Source of the DNA: Klebsormidium nitens
Taxonomy: Eukaryota > Streptophyta > Klebsormidiophyceae > Klebsormidiales > Klebsormidiaceae
Direction: 5' to 3'
Length of the DNA: 64,000 bases
NCBI GenBank assembly: GCA_000708835.1
Contig: DF237392.1
Span: 1-64,000, forward strand
The notes beneath the pieces were generated by a model. It saw only the letters and a list, made by a program, of their open reading frames with translations. It made no database searches and was not told the DNA's origin. Each line of letters starts with the position of its first letter. Position 1 is the stretch's first letter. Shown here one piece after another: positions 36,001 to 46,100 of this stretch. Position numbers and translations under genes: made by a program.

Positions 36001-39000
36001 CCTGAAGGAATCCAAAACTCCAATGCTGTGGAAAAATTCCGTGATTTCTACCTCTTGAAATACGATACAAGTCTGACAGGCAGAAAAGAAAGCTAGAAAC
36101 CCTAGCCCTTTAGTTGCTCACCTGGTGACGATGGCGTGCTCTCCCGCCATCTCTAACCCCACGACCACCATTAACCCCCTAAAGGAGCGGTATAATCCCA
36201 ATACTTACTTTAAAACATCCGACACGCTGATCTCTTTAGGGGTCTTGTAACCCAAATCCGAAAACTCAAAACCCAAACCCAACAACCAAATCCCAAAACC
36301 CTGAGGTTAAGTTGCTCACCTGGTGACGATAGCGCGTTCTCCCGCCATCTCGCGCGCGCCGACTGCGAGCACTGTTGTGGTGACAACTGGCATGCCGATC
36401 GGGACCACCGAGACGAAGATGACGAAAGCGGTGACGACAGCATAGCCGGGGGACGCGTCCTGGGCGACCATGAGGACGACAGCAATTGCGACGACCGCGA
36501 AAAAGGAGACCACTGCCAGGGCGATGGAGACCTGGTTCAGGACCTGCGAAGAAGACAAAGTATTCACTTGTGTCCCTAATTGATAGCTTACACTTTATAT
36601 GCTCGGCGTCGGATTGCCCCATAATAGAGGAGATCGTACACCGAGAGAGATGCAGTTTACTTTTGGTTTATGTCTCCGTTCGACCGCATACTCTTTACGT
36701 AGTTGCTCGGCGCTGGAATACCCCCCAGGAGAAAAGATTCTACACACAGAAAGACTTAACTTATTGCTTTACGCTGGAGTGCCCAAAAGGAGAGAAGAAT
36801 AACGCCAAGAGATAGGACCCACGGGACTGCATCACTTGAGAATATTGGGCGCTGGAAGAACACTCGAGAAGCAAGCGACTTTAAAAGGCGGAATTCCTGC
36901 AGTGCCAAACTACTTACTGTTTGCAGATGTCCCCTTTCCTCCGGCGCTCCCAAGAGGGCGATCGTCTTTCCGAAGAACGAGTCGGCGCCCGTAGCGGTGA
37001 CTCGAGCGTCCAGCTCGCCTTGCGTCACAGTCGCACCCGCCAAAATCTGCGAGGTCAACAAACTTTTCTTTTCCAGATCCTATTTTGATAAACTCTAACT
37101 TCTTGATGAGGTTTCTGAGCAACTTTACGGCTTGAACGTGTTGTCCTAGCTGAACAACAATCGTTCTGAAACATTTTCGATACTAAACACGAGCTGTTTC
37201 ATATGAAGGAAGGAGAATCAAGAGAACTTGTACCAGGCTTCACGAGGCTGAGAACAAACCGAGATTCATTGGGAGCACAGCGAGAAAGTTAATTGCTCAA
37301 ACGACTCGAGCAGGGAGTGCTTGGACCCCAGTTACTCGGCTGAGAACGTCCAGTGAATATGGCCAGTTTACAAGGTCCAAAATCGAAGTGGAAGGCCTGA
37401 GAAGTGCCACCGAGCAATGGTGATCCCGGTCCTGGTCGCTAACTGAGATTCTCGCTTGTTTTCGTTTCATCAGAGCTTGCACGTTGTGAAGTCGGTTCAA
37501 CTAGCTGCAGCTTTCGACCTTTCCATTCGGCAGGAGCCCAAGAGCCTAGGGAAAGAGCTTGTGCAAAGATCAGAGACGCTAGCCGTGTCAATGCGAGGGC
37601 CCTTGAGAAGAGAATTTGCACACGTCTGCACGAGGTCACAGTCACTGCAGGGACCTCACGACTCATACGCCTAGTCCGCAGGCCGTACTGATGTCCCAGA
37701 TTGTGCTATGAGGAAGCACAAATCCTCGTTCGAGCCTCTCTGGGCCGTTGCATCGTCAAACCTGGTTGTTTTCAATGCTAAGTGATGGGTTCAGCATTGC
37801 AGACGCAAAGGCATCGCGTATGTGAGGCATAATTGCACATCTTGAGCGACTGGTCTGGTCTGGCAAGACTTCGGTCAGGATTGAAGCGCCTCTTTCCCAT
37901 GGAAGAGCCGAGACGAAGTCGAGCAGATGTGCGGGTGACGCTCACCTGATGTCCAGGTTTTCGTGAGGCTGGGAGGGACTCCCCAGTGAGACTGGACTCG
38001 TCGACCAGCAACGGCTCTCCTTCGCCCACCAACTGCAGTCCACGGAAGTGCGGGATTGGAAGGAAAATGCAGAAAACGAACAGGGTATGTTGGTTAGATT
38101 GTCTGCGATTATTGCGGTTAATTACTGTCTTGACAGTCTTGAAAGCTTCGTGACAGGCAATGTGGCGATTGTTTGGAAACGAAGGAATGTTGTAAGAAGC
38201 CGAAAAGCGATTGTCATCGAAAATCATTCGATCTATGTTTGGTTCAGAGACGTTATGATCCTCGTTCGCTGGGAATCCTAGAGGTTGATTGATTATTGCA
38301 CGGTTGTTTCTGACCGGTATGTTTTTTCTGTAAGTTGTGAAGGACGGCCCAATGACTACTAGAGTCTATTGTCACGAATTTCTCCAGCTTTCGAATTTAG
38401 AAAATGGTCTCTAATCATGCACGCACCTGTGCATCAGCAGGAATGACATCACCCCCTTTGAGCGCAATGATGTCGCCGGGGAGGAGCTCCCGAGCAGGCA
38501 CCTGCTGCCACTTGCCGTCTCGCTTCGCTTGGGCCATTGGCACAGTGAGGGCCTGCAAATGATTTCCGGGGGGGTGTGAGAGCCATCTTTGAAAGAATTT
38601 ATCGCACAACATTTTAGGGGCGGTGGCAGCCACCTTTTGAGTGAATGAATTCGGAAAACTTTGGGGGCTGCGAGATTCATCTTTGGGGCAGTGAAGTCGT
38701 AACCTTATGGTGGCAATGTGGAGCATCTTGGAGAGCAACAACTCAAGACTTTTTCAGGTGGTGTGTGAGAGCCACCCTTGAGAGAACGATCCAGAAAGAT
38801 TCAAGGAGGGTGAGAGCCACCTTGAGAAAATGGACTCACAACATCTTGGGGAAAATGAGAGTCATCCTTGAGCAAAGCGATTCAGCGTGCTTCATGCACT
38901 ACATGCATCTCTAAAAGCTTGCATACCAAAGGTCGTGAAATCTAGGTTAGCGATGGAGCAGGAAAGGTGTGTTGTGGCCCCAGAAGCAGGCAAAAGGAGG

Positions 39001-39623
39001 CCTGACTGGCTATGAATGCTGTGACTCTCTGAATCAAAGATGAGCTAGGCTGAGGAAGGTGCGCATGCAAGACTCATGACACCCTACAAGAAAAGTCAAT
39101 GCGCTGCAGAAATAGATCGAAGGACAGGAAAAAAAGTCGATGTATGTGCGCTGACCGGCAAATCTGACCTGGTCACAACAAGCAAACGCTTCTTTTTGAG
39201 ATGATGCGATCCCTCTCTCTAATATTTGAAATCTAGGTTCCCTGCATTCCCTTCTGAACCCTTCTCCTTCACCAAGTATGCATTCCCTGTTGTCTCTGAT
39301 ACCTTTTCTGTATTTTCTCGTGTGTATTAATTTCTCACCTCTAGTTCCTTGACTGCATTTCCTGCATTCCTCTCCGAGTAATACCCCACCCACACGATCA
39401 GGTTGAGCTCCACGATGAGAAGCGCAAAGCTGGTCCATCCTCTGCCCCCTTGAACTTCCACAGTCGCACTGATGATAGCCGCAATCAGAATGATGATCGA
39501 CACCCAGTCCAGGTAGCGCCACAGGATCTTCTTCCACTCCGGGGTCTGGTTTGTCTTAACCTCGTTGAAACCATGCTGGGCTCGGAGGGATTCGACCTCG
39601 TGGCTGCTCAGCCCGTTCAACGC
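27080..39623 (-). CDS. P3A-type plasma-membrane H+-ATPase, 15 exons recognised, 5' end missing
   Basis: Pumps protons across the plasma membrane at the cost of ATP. Exons: 39623-39339, 38552-38427, 38032-37946, 37046-36918, 36543-36320, 35693-35474, 34935-34816, 34407-34195, 33040-32909, 32162-31959, 31168-30953, 30295-30107, 29290-29065, 28534-28299 and 27454-27080 join in phase to 993 aa. Diagnostic sites are LTGES at 37,990-37,976, phospho-Asp DKTGT at 35,647-35,633, TTKGAP near 34,835, TGDQ at 33,028-33,017 (the P3A form) and TGDGVNDAP at 32,069-32,043. M4 carries PIGMP. M6 carries LFNDLS, whose Asp matches the proton-binding Asp of plant pumps. The first exon begins at an acceptor before ALNGLSS, so at least one upstream exon with the ATG remains unfound between 39.6 and 43.1 kb. 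The 124-residue last exon is basic and Ser-rich (QRTLSRKAS) and unlike the land-plant autoinhibitory tail. Confidence 0.93.
27949..28350 (-). repeat. Three 172-bp tandem copies of an ATPase donor edge
   Basis: The donor junction of the penultimate ATPase exon ([14 protein letters not shown]|gtaagc, at 28,299/28,298) is repeated at start positions 28,293, 28,121 and 27,949, exactly 172 bp apart. The copies carry the last ~45 exonic bases and the intron start. The most upstream one on the minus strand was taken as the real exon because its frame is continuous. Confidence 0.85.
29820..30090 (-). repeat. Intronic ~100-bp tandem repeat, about three units
   Basis: Related units begin near 29,827 (CCTAAGGGCGAATGTCGGAAA), 29,928 (CCTAAGGGCAATTGTCGGAAA) and about 30,020 (weaker). 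Each is followed by a pyrimidine-rich block with CTTCCCATTTTTCCC-like sequence. It fills the intron just downstream of the ATPase exon 30295-30107. Confidence 0.75.
30296..30395 (-). repeat. 22-bp minisatellite abutting an ATPase acceptor
   Basis: Five units starting GGGT(T/C)AAGGC lie at 30,298, 30,320, 30,342, 30,364 and 30,385, a 21-22 bp period. On the minus strand the last unit merges with the CAG acceptor of exon 30295-30107, so the array is built from the intron's own 3' end. Confidence 0.9.
31150..31545 (-). repeat. Acceptor-edge copies of ATPase exon 31168-30953
   Basis: The junction CAG|GAGGGTATTTCCACCAT at 31,168 is echoed at about 31,384 and 31,524. The copies keep an AG before GAGG(C/G)(C/T)A. 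The flanking intron motif TGCGTTTGTGTCA also recurs. Neither copy leads into the membrane-spanning frame. Confidence 0.8.
32090..32515 (-). repeat. Three copies of the ATPase hinge exon start
   Basis: The real exon (from 32,162, [19 protein letters not shown]) is followed upstream by a very similar copy at about 32,235-32,320 ([19 protein letters not shown], then frameshifted) and a more decayed one at about 32,405-32,500. The GCGGTGCTT core lies at 32,112, 32,267 and 32,444. Only the real exon continues to TGDGVNDAP. Confidence 0.9.
32332..32382 (+). repeat. Interstitial TTTGGG-rich telomere-like tract
   Basis: About eight imperfect hexamers of the type GGGTTT/GGGTAT/GGGTCT run here, between two of the hinge-exon copies. 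Degenerate relatives (TTTAGGG-like) occur at 32,170-32,200 and, in the opposite sense, at 36,240-36,300. Confidence 0.8.
32974..33312 (-). repeat. Copies of the ATPase TGDQ exon acceptor edge
   Basis: Exon 33040-32909 starts VKMVTGDQ. Its first ~65 bases and acceptor recur at 33,126-33,196 (152 bp away, with the core GCCCAGGCCAAGCCGGCGGC identical) and, shorter, at about 33,275-33,312. The copies lie upstream on the minus strand and diverge from the TGDQ coding sense. Confidence 0.9.
34450..34680 (-). repeat. Intronic ~129-bp direct duplication
   Basis: Segments at about 34,450-34,545 and 34,579-34,680 are related throughout. They share CGGCCG..CTTG(C/T)GCTAC(T/C)GCTTGCT(G/C)AGCAC and an ending ATTGTCAA. 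This lies inside the ATPase intron between exons 34935-34816 and 34407-34195. Confidence 0.75.
35629..35815 (-). repeat. Shadow copy of the ATPase phosphorylation-site exon edge
   Basis: The first ~80 bases of exon 35693-35474, with its acceptor, are duplicated 97 bp upstream at about 35,724-35,808. In the copy the DKTGTLT box reads DRTGTST, and LASDK has become LTSDR. The acceptor dinucleotide AG is replaced (CGGCAGGC is kept nearby). The copy could not encode an active pump segment. Confidence 0.88.
36108..36380 (-). repeat. Donor-edge copy of ATPase M4 exon
   Basis: The end of exon 36543-36320 ([12 protein letters not shown]|gtgagc) is repeated about 200 bp downstream at 36,113-36,160, where it reads [11 protein letters not shown] followed by GTGAGC. 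The copied donor is intact, so it could be an alternative or decoy splice site. Confidence 0.88.
36595..36870 (-). repeat. Intronic degenerate tandem repeat
   Basis: Units marked by TGCTCGGCG(T/C)(C/T)GGA occur at 36,599 and 36,704, with shorter GCTGGA(G/A) relatives near 36,770 and 36,848. Each is followed by AGAGA/AAAAGA(T)C and TACAC. It fills the ATPase intron upstream of the M4 exon. Confidence 0.65.
38560..38890 (-). repeat. Intronic ~45-50-bp tandem array
   Basis: The motif GAGAGCCA(C/T)C(C/T)TTGA and variants recur at about 38,578, 38,628, 38,680, 38,768, 38,811 and 38,859. They are separated by AAAATG/GATTC and ACATTTT/ACATCTTGGGG blocks. It occupies the ATPase intron between exons 39623-39339 and 38552-38427, directly behind the acceptor at 38,553. 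Confidence 0.75.
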
Positions 39624-42600
39624 CTGGGAAAACAGGATGGAACTGGTTTGGTTACATTGACCTTGTTCAAACCGTACTCCGTTCAAAAGACCCTGACCTT
39701 GTGCTGAGCAAGCTCAGCTTGGAAAAGAAGTAAGGTTAGAGCTCATTCTCTTGTGAGCGATGAAAGTTGGGGATGTGGGTTGCAATAGATCCATCTGTAC
39801 CTAAGGGGACAGAGAAGCAGGACCACAACGGAGCCCCCCTGATCGGTGCCATTCCACCTCAATGCATCTTTATTAGGAGCTCAAAAAACCCTGTCATGAT
39901 TGAGCGGCTCTGGTTTACCGGCAAACTATTTTAGATGAGAATCACAGAGCCTGTAAGCAGCAAGAAGTGCATGCATAGATTATCAAAAAGAGAGCACTCC
40001 GGTGAAAGGCTGCCATCAGGAAACTGTTTCCAAACTTTGCAAGCTTCTCAACAGAGTTGATCCTCAGGACTTCAATCCAATCAGAGCTGCCGCTTCAATG
40101 CCAAACTGTCAATGTGGCTGCCTTTAGGCTATGGAGCGCGGTTTAGAAGCCACTCAGCTCATTAGCTAGTAAGTGTCTTCTCAGAACAAGGATGTGGACA
40201 CTTTTTCACATGCGAATGCTGGCGATGGAGTTTTTCTGCTCTCTCTGATTGTTTGAAATGCAGCCAGTGCCTGCTTTTTGACAGTCCTGAACTCACTCTA
40301 CCAGACGCGTGGATGAGCTTCAGTCCATAATGACGTCACGGTCTGACGAAACGCGGTTGGTAGGTGTGCAGCCAAGAAGATCTCTTCAAGATTTCAGATC
40401 ACAGCTAGTCGACTTACATTATCAAAGAGGGCACATCTACCTCTTGAAGGATCATCAGGGACTGACATCACGCCCTCTCAACCCAACAAAAAAGCTCAGC
40501 AAAAGGCTGGGAATGGTGCAAGGGCGTCGCTTTCTGAGCATAGCATTGTGCAGGCCACACAAATGCGGTGGCCTTTGAGACAGACAGAAAGCAGAGGAAA
40601 AGCTCATTCAGTGTATCGGACCCCTTTGATTGCAGAGACAAAGCTTAGCTCAGCTACTCGGTAATTGGGGCTGCAGCATTTGATCTGATGGCAGTGTCGA
40701 CATACACGAGCAGCATGTGCAATTGTATAACCTTTTACCTATCAAATTTCAGATACCACACAAAGATCATAGTGGTCATGCACAACGCAAACATGAGGAG
40801 ACACCGGTCGCACTTACCTCATCAGGGTTTTGGTCAGCCATGTCGCATCACCATGTACATCAATCTAGGATGCTTCTGAGGAGCTGCAGCGGATCAAAGT
40901 CGCCGCAGAATGGTGAGATCAACCTTCCCCTTTCCTAAAGCGGCCTTTGATCTCAAAGACGCTCGCGCAGATCGTGCATCTGGTTCTTACAGAGCACAAC
41001 AGAAGACAAGCAAGCTTTGAGTTTTGGGAAAGGCACATTGCAGACATGATCAAACCTCTGCTTCTGTGGCGGACGTGAGCGTGTTTTCTGTTGTCACAGA
41101 CTGCTGTCCACGTGTCTCAGAAGGAGCGAACAATTTTACCAAGATTCCTGCCATGAGGACATCGCGGCCATTGTAGGGCGGCGTCTCGGCTCTCGGCAAA
41201 CATCACTGTCAGAACAGCCATGCACAGCACTGTGCGGCACACCTAACATCATACCAACAGACTGACTCTGAGTGCTACCTTCCCTAGCTGCTGAAGGTAC
41301 GTACGCAGGCGTCGCTTCTCATCATGGATGTGGTCTTAACGAAGCTAGAGGACTCCCGTGTCGCCATGGAAAGGATACCTAGGTGTACCGCAGTGGATTC
41401 TGACAGCCTGGGTTTGATTCACCAGCGGGAACTCCCCCAAATCTGTTGATTGCCTTGCTGGCAAGCGGTGATTTGACGCGCTGGGTGCATTCATACCCCG
41501 GTGACGGTTTCAAGCAACCTATTCGTCAACCTAGACGTCAATTTTACAATATGACGAGCTTCGACCGTACGATAAAAACTATGGACGGACGATAGAGCGC
41601 GCTGAAGGTTTCCGCGTTCCGTCGGAAATGCCGGTTCGCCTTTGCGTCAGATGGCCGAACGCTTTAACCGTAACGGCCCCGCCGGCTTCTCGGCGAGCTT
41701 TGTTGAAAGTGTGTCGCTTTGAGTGCAGGTACACAAAGTGGACCGTTTCAAGCAACAGGGCAACCTCGGAGAGAAAGCGTTGTTGGGTCAAGTTTAAAGA
41801 CATCGATCGATATAAACTCAGCCACCTCGGTTTGCAGGGAGGAGGCAGGGAGCTGACCTGAGAGCTGACCACAACGGCATTGGCGTCTGGAGTCCCTCTG
41901 CAATATGAGTCAGCAAGCAGATGGACAATCATGAATACTAACAACACTCGGTTCATTTGGTAGTCCGCCAGCATGGACTGAGGGGCAAATATTATTAAAT
42001 GTGGGCTTGACCAATGATCGCGACTGCCTCATGTTGTCATGTGGAGTTATTTTCCAGTAAACCTTTGCAATGCCGACCAGCTAGAGGCTCTGGTGAAAGC
42101 TAGTACATGTTAGAGCTGACAAGTAGGGTCTGAGCACCTGATGAGCCGAACTCGCGGCTTGAGCAAAACATGTGAAGGGCATGTGAAATGACCACTGTTG
42201 GAGGCAGCCGCCCGACGTCACAACACTAAATGAATATAATCACAAAAGTAGTTTGTTGGCCGGGCTCATGGCCTCCCGCAATCTGAGTACAACAGAGATT
42301 ATATCAGGCACCATTTGCTGGCAGGCGCTGCGCACGCCACCGCCTAGGTCATTACATATGCAGCCATGAAAAGCAGCTCGTTGACATGACCAGTCCATTG
42401 TTTGGCTTCACCCAAGTACAGAAGAGGCAACTGATCAATGCTCAGCTGACGGGCTGGTCAGCTAGTGCTAAGCTGACCAGGCTTTTGATATTGATACAGC
42501 CAGCACGACTAGCTAGAGCAGCATCTAAAGGAATACATCAAGCTGCTGATCAAGCGGTCGCTTCCCAGGCCGGGTCGCAAAACTTGAAGCGAGACTTGAA

Positions 42601-43131
42601 CATGTACGAGGTGGCCTTGACGTTGAGCGAGGAAGGGATGCAAACAAATGCCAGATACGACACTGCTGTCTCACAGAAGCCTGGAGCTATCAGCAGACGG
42701 CGCAGCCATCCAACATGTCGAAGAGGCCACCTGCAAGTTCCTCTTCCCGAGAGTATATAACGTAGCCTCTCACAAGCCGTTCCTCTTTAGTGTCAGCCCA
42801 CGTGAAAATGAACGCACCCCTAACGCACCCAGCTTCTACGATACGAATCTACTTGCCAACTGTACATTCAATACAGACCTGGTTCGAATGTTTTCTATTT
42901 TTTGGTGTCTGCTTGACCAAGTGACCTCCAGCTGTCACACGAGCTGACAGGTCTGATGGACCGGTCCAAAGCACAATAGGAAGTTGACAAGTCCCTTCCG
43001 CCATGCCAGTTTCCTGCCCACCCATTCCGTCAACGTTCACCAAAACACACGCTAATCTTAGCACACTCCGTACACTCAAATCTCACGAACGACTGCCCAA
43101 CGACGTCGCAGCTCACGTTTCCTTTGCGCGG
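39624..43131. other. Interval between ATPase and helicase; ATPase 5' exon and promoter expected
   Basis: The ATPase start codon and first exon must lie here on the minus strand, together with the 3' UTR of the helicase gene. I could not choose a first exon. Candidate plus-strand frames at 40,309-40,578 (89 aa) and 42,386-42,760 (124 aa) have no recognised relatives or splice partners. Confidence 0.4.
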
Positions 43132-46100
43132 TCACTCCGATGCGGACCCTGCTTTTTTGTTCTGCTCGCTCGAAGTCGAAGCCGACGTTTTGAACGATGA
43201 TGACGACTCTTCCTGTTCCGAGGTTTGGTACTTCTCCTGAATGTCCTTCAAGGCCGCTTTACAAGCGCCCGCAGTGTCGTTCCTCTGCAAAAACGTTCGA
43301 CGAAATCAGGACCAACCGAGCTTTCCCGACCTAGACTATTAAGGGCTTGTTCGTGAACTGACCCTCGTAGCTTAAATACCTGTGCATGCTGCATGGTCTG
43401 CTGCAGCGTCTTTGTGCTCCTGTGAAAGGCTGTCACCATTTACAGACGAAGGATGTCGACCCCAGACCCACAGATCTACGGTCCAGATCCGAAGATCCAA
43501 GAAGCTGAAGCACAGAGCATGTTTTGTATCCCATGCTGTCTTTCTCCATGATATCGACAGGCTTGAGATTCTTGCCAGCTGTGCCAGCTTATGTCCTGTG
43601 GCCAGAACCAAGGTCTGAATCCGTACCTTGATCTTCTCCCTTGCCACGACCAGACCCGTCAAAAGTTCGAGTCGCGCGCTGGGGTCCCTGACAGTCCGCG
43701 TGACCGCTGCCTCGGCCTGGCTGATGAGCTCCTTCATTCGTTTCCCCCTGCACAGAATTGACGGCTTGTGTTTCCAGCCATGCGTGTCATGGAAGATTCA
43801 ACCGGTAAAGGAGAGACCGGGCCAAGAAAAGCAATCTTCGAACGGAGTCGGATTCTGTACTGACAATTGCACGTCCGCACCGCCCCTTCCGTTTTTGACG
43901 CCCCTTCCTCTTGCCTGAGCCTCTGAGCGGTTTGTCTAAATGGGTGTACAAGAAAGCGGATGGGAGAACGGCTTCCCCTTCCGGACTGCATTGGAAGTTC
44001 AAACTGAGCAGAAAAGTTGGCTGGATGTTCAACAAAATCTCGCGCGACGAGCAATTTATCTTGCAAGGCTCTTTCCTTTTGGCCACTCACTGCTTGTATG
44101 TCAGGTCGATGGCCTCTTCGACTATATCCATCCAGCACTCGTCGCTCTCGCCGTCGGACGGGGCGACTTTTCGCATCTTGGCTTTCCCCGCATCAGAGTC
44201 GGGGTTTGCATCAGGGGAGGAGCGCACTGCCCGCTTTCCGGGACGGCAGACTCCCAGATTGTACGAAGGGCCGGCTGAGGTTCGCTGAGTCGAAGGGCCC
44301 GCTTCAGTCGGCTTTGGCGGCATCTGTGGGGAACGATCGAGGACGTTTGCAAAGGTTTGTAACGGCTTAAAAGTAGCTTCGATGATCACTCCTTCCAACG
44401 GCACTAGCTTCCGGGCTTACTCCTTCTAGCGGAACAAAAATGGAACTTGCATACTGGATGAACCTCCCTAATCTGGCAAACAACCCTTCTTGAGACCGCA
44501 GCTCTTCTTGGGTGAAGAGCTAGCTCAGAATTTCGCTTGCAGGGCTGACAACGAGAGGCGTATTTGTCAGGGAATTTAGGCGGATTCAGTCTAGGAAAGC
44601 TATTCGAGGACCGCTTCCTTTCCCAAGCAGCTTGCACAACAGCTGCGGTGAAGAAAAACGCCCTTCTGCAATTGAAGCAATGATCCGACTGCTCCCCAGT
44701 GGCAAGCAACGTATGACATTTCAACCCGACGCTAGAGCTGCAATCAGACGGTCTCACCTCGTCGCCCTTGTCCGATTCCGTCTCCGAATCCATTGGGAAA
44801 TTTGTTGCTGGGCGACGGCCAGGTGACTTGGAAGGCTCAGCCGAGCCATTGGCTTTGTTCGCCTTGGTCGCCGTGACGCGCTCGTCTGCTGCTGCCGCTC
44901 TTTGCCCGTCCATTGCTGGAGACACCTCTCGCTTTTCCGACGGGCCTTCCTCAGACCTAGGTGGCGGGGCATTCCTCTTCGGCTGACCTTCCTTGTCAAT
45001 CTTGAGCTGCAAAAGGTTTAAAACGGCTTGCTCCGTAAGTTCAGTAGAGTATTAGCGCGTCTGTCACTCTCTCAAGGGGGTCTCTCCCTTCGTTTGTCTT
45101 CTGTTTACTGTACTGCACCATGAGAAATTTGGTCAAAGACATGGCGCAAACGGTCGTGGGAATCTGCTTCTTCCTTTAGAGCCTGTCGAGCAAGCCAACG
45201 AAAATACGAAGGAAACGCACTGACCAGACGCAGATAGTATCACGCAAACGCTGGCGAGTACTTCTCAGGAGCTTCCAAGAGCATCACCAGCTAACGCACC
45301 TTGACAAACGTTTTTAGGAAGCGATCAGGAGAAGTTACACAAGCCGATCATGCGACGGTCTGCAACGCGCGAATCAACCAGTATCGCGGCAAGCAACTTC
45401 AAGATCTGCCGCTAAAGAATAGCACGGCTCTATCATGCACCTCGATCTGCTCGTCCGTCTGCTGACCCTGGCGGAACCCCCTTTGGAGGCGCATAACCAG
45501 ACGCTGCATGCAATCAGAGAAACGTGAGTTATTCTATGAAAAATTGACTTTGGACGGAACCCACTGAGTCGGCAAGACATCCAGAAAGAGATACCTCTTG
45601 AATCCAGTGCAAGTGGGAAGATCTTAGGGAATAATGCGGAGCTGCTGAACTTCAGGTTGAATCCGCTGCTGGAATCTTGTGAACTCTAGATTGAAACATT
45701 ATAGAAAACGACATAGTTTCGAAGGCCCCGGATGAAAGAGACTCGGCGTCAGACCCTTTGAACATTTCCGGGAGAGGAGCTTAATGAGCTAGCACGCACC
45801 ATCGGGCCTGCATAGTCCCTTGCGGCCGCCGGCCCCTTCTCCATCTCGGCCGGCAGCCGCAGGATAAACCGCGCCGTGATCAGGTCCCCGTAGATCAGTT
45901 CCTGCAACTCGCTCGCCGGCTTGCGACCCGAGCAGTGCGGATACTCCGGGTTGGGAACAATCGCCATCACCGTCTTGCCGTCCAAAATCCTCGCCACGAC
46001 CCTCACGTGGCCCCTCTGGCTGTGGACCTCCCCGACGAACGGGCAGAGGTTCGCTTCGATCAGAAGCTTTGGGCCCGCCCCTAGTTGCACGAGCTCCTTC

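Noticed and set aside
40309-40578. 89-codon plus-strand frame, possibly transposon-like
   Set aside because: Resemblance to a retroelement fragment was too vague, and there are no terminal repeats or target duplications.
41579-41974. Minus-strand frame with a hydrophobic start, considered as the missing ATPase first exon or a secreted protein
   Set aside because: Not phase-linked to the ATPase exon at 39,623 by any donor I could defend, and there is no family similarity.
42386-42760. 124-codon plus-strand frame near the 3' end of the helicase gene
   Set aside because: No motif and no partner exons; composition is like the surrounding non-coding sequence.
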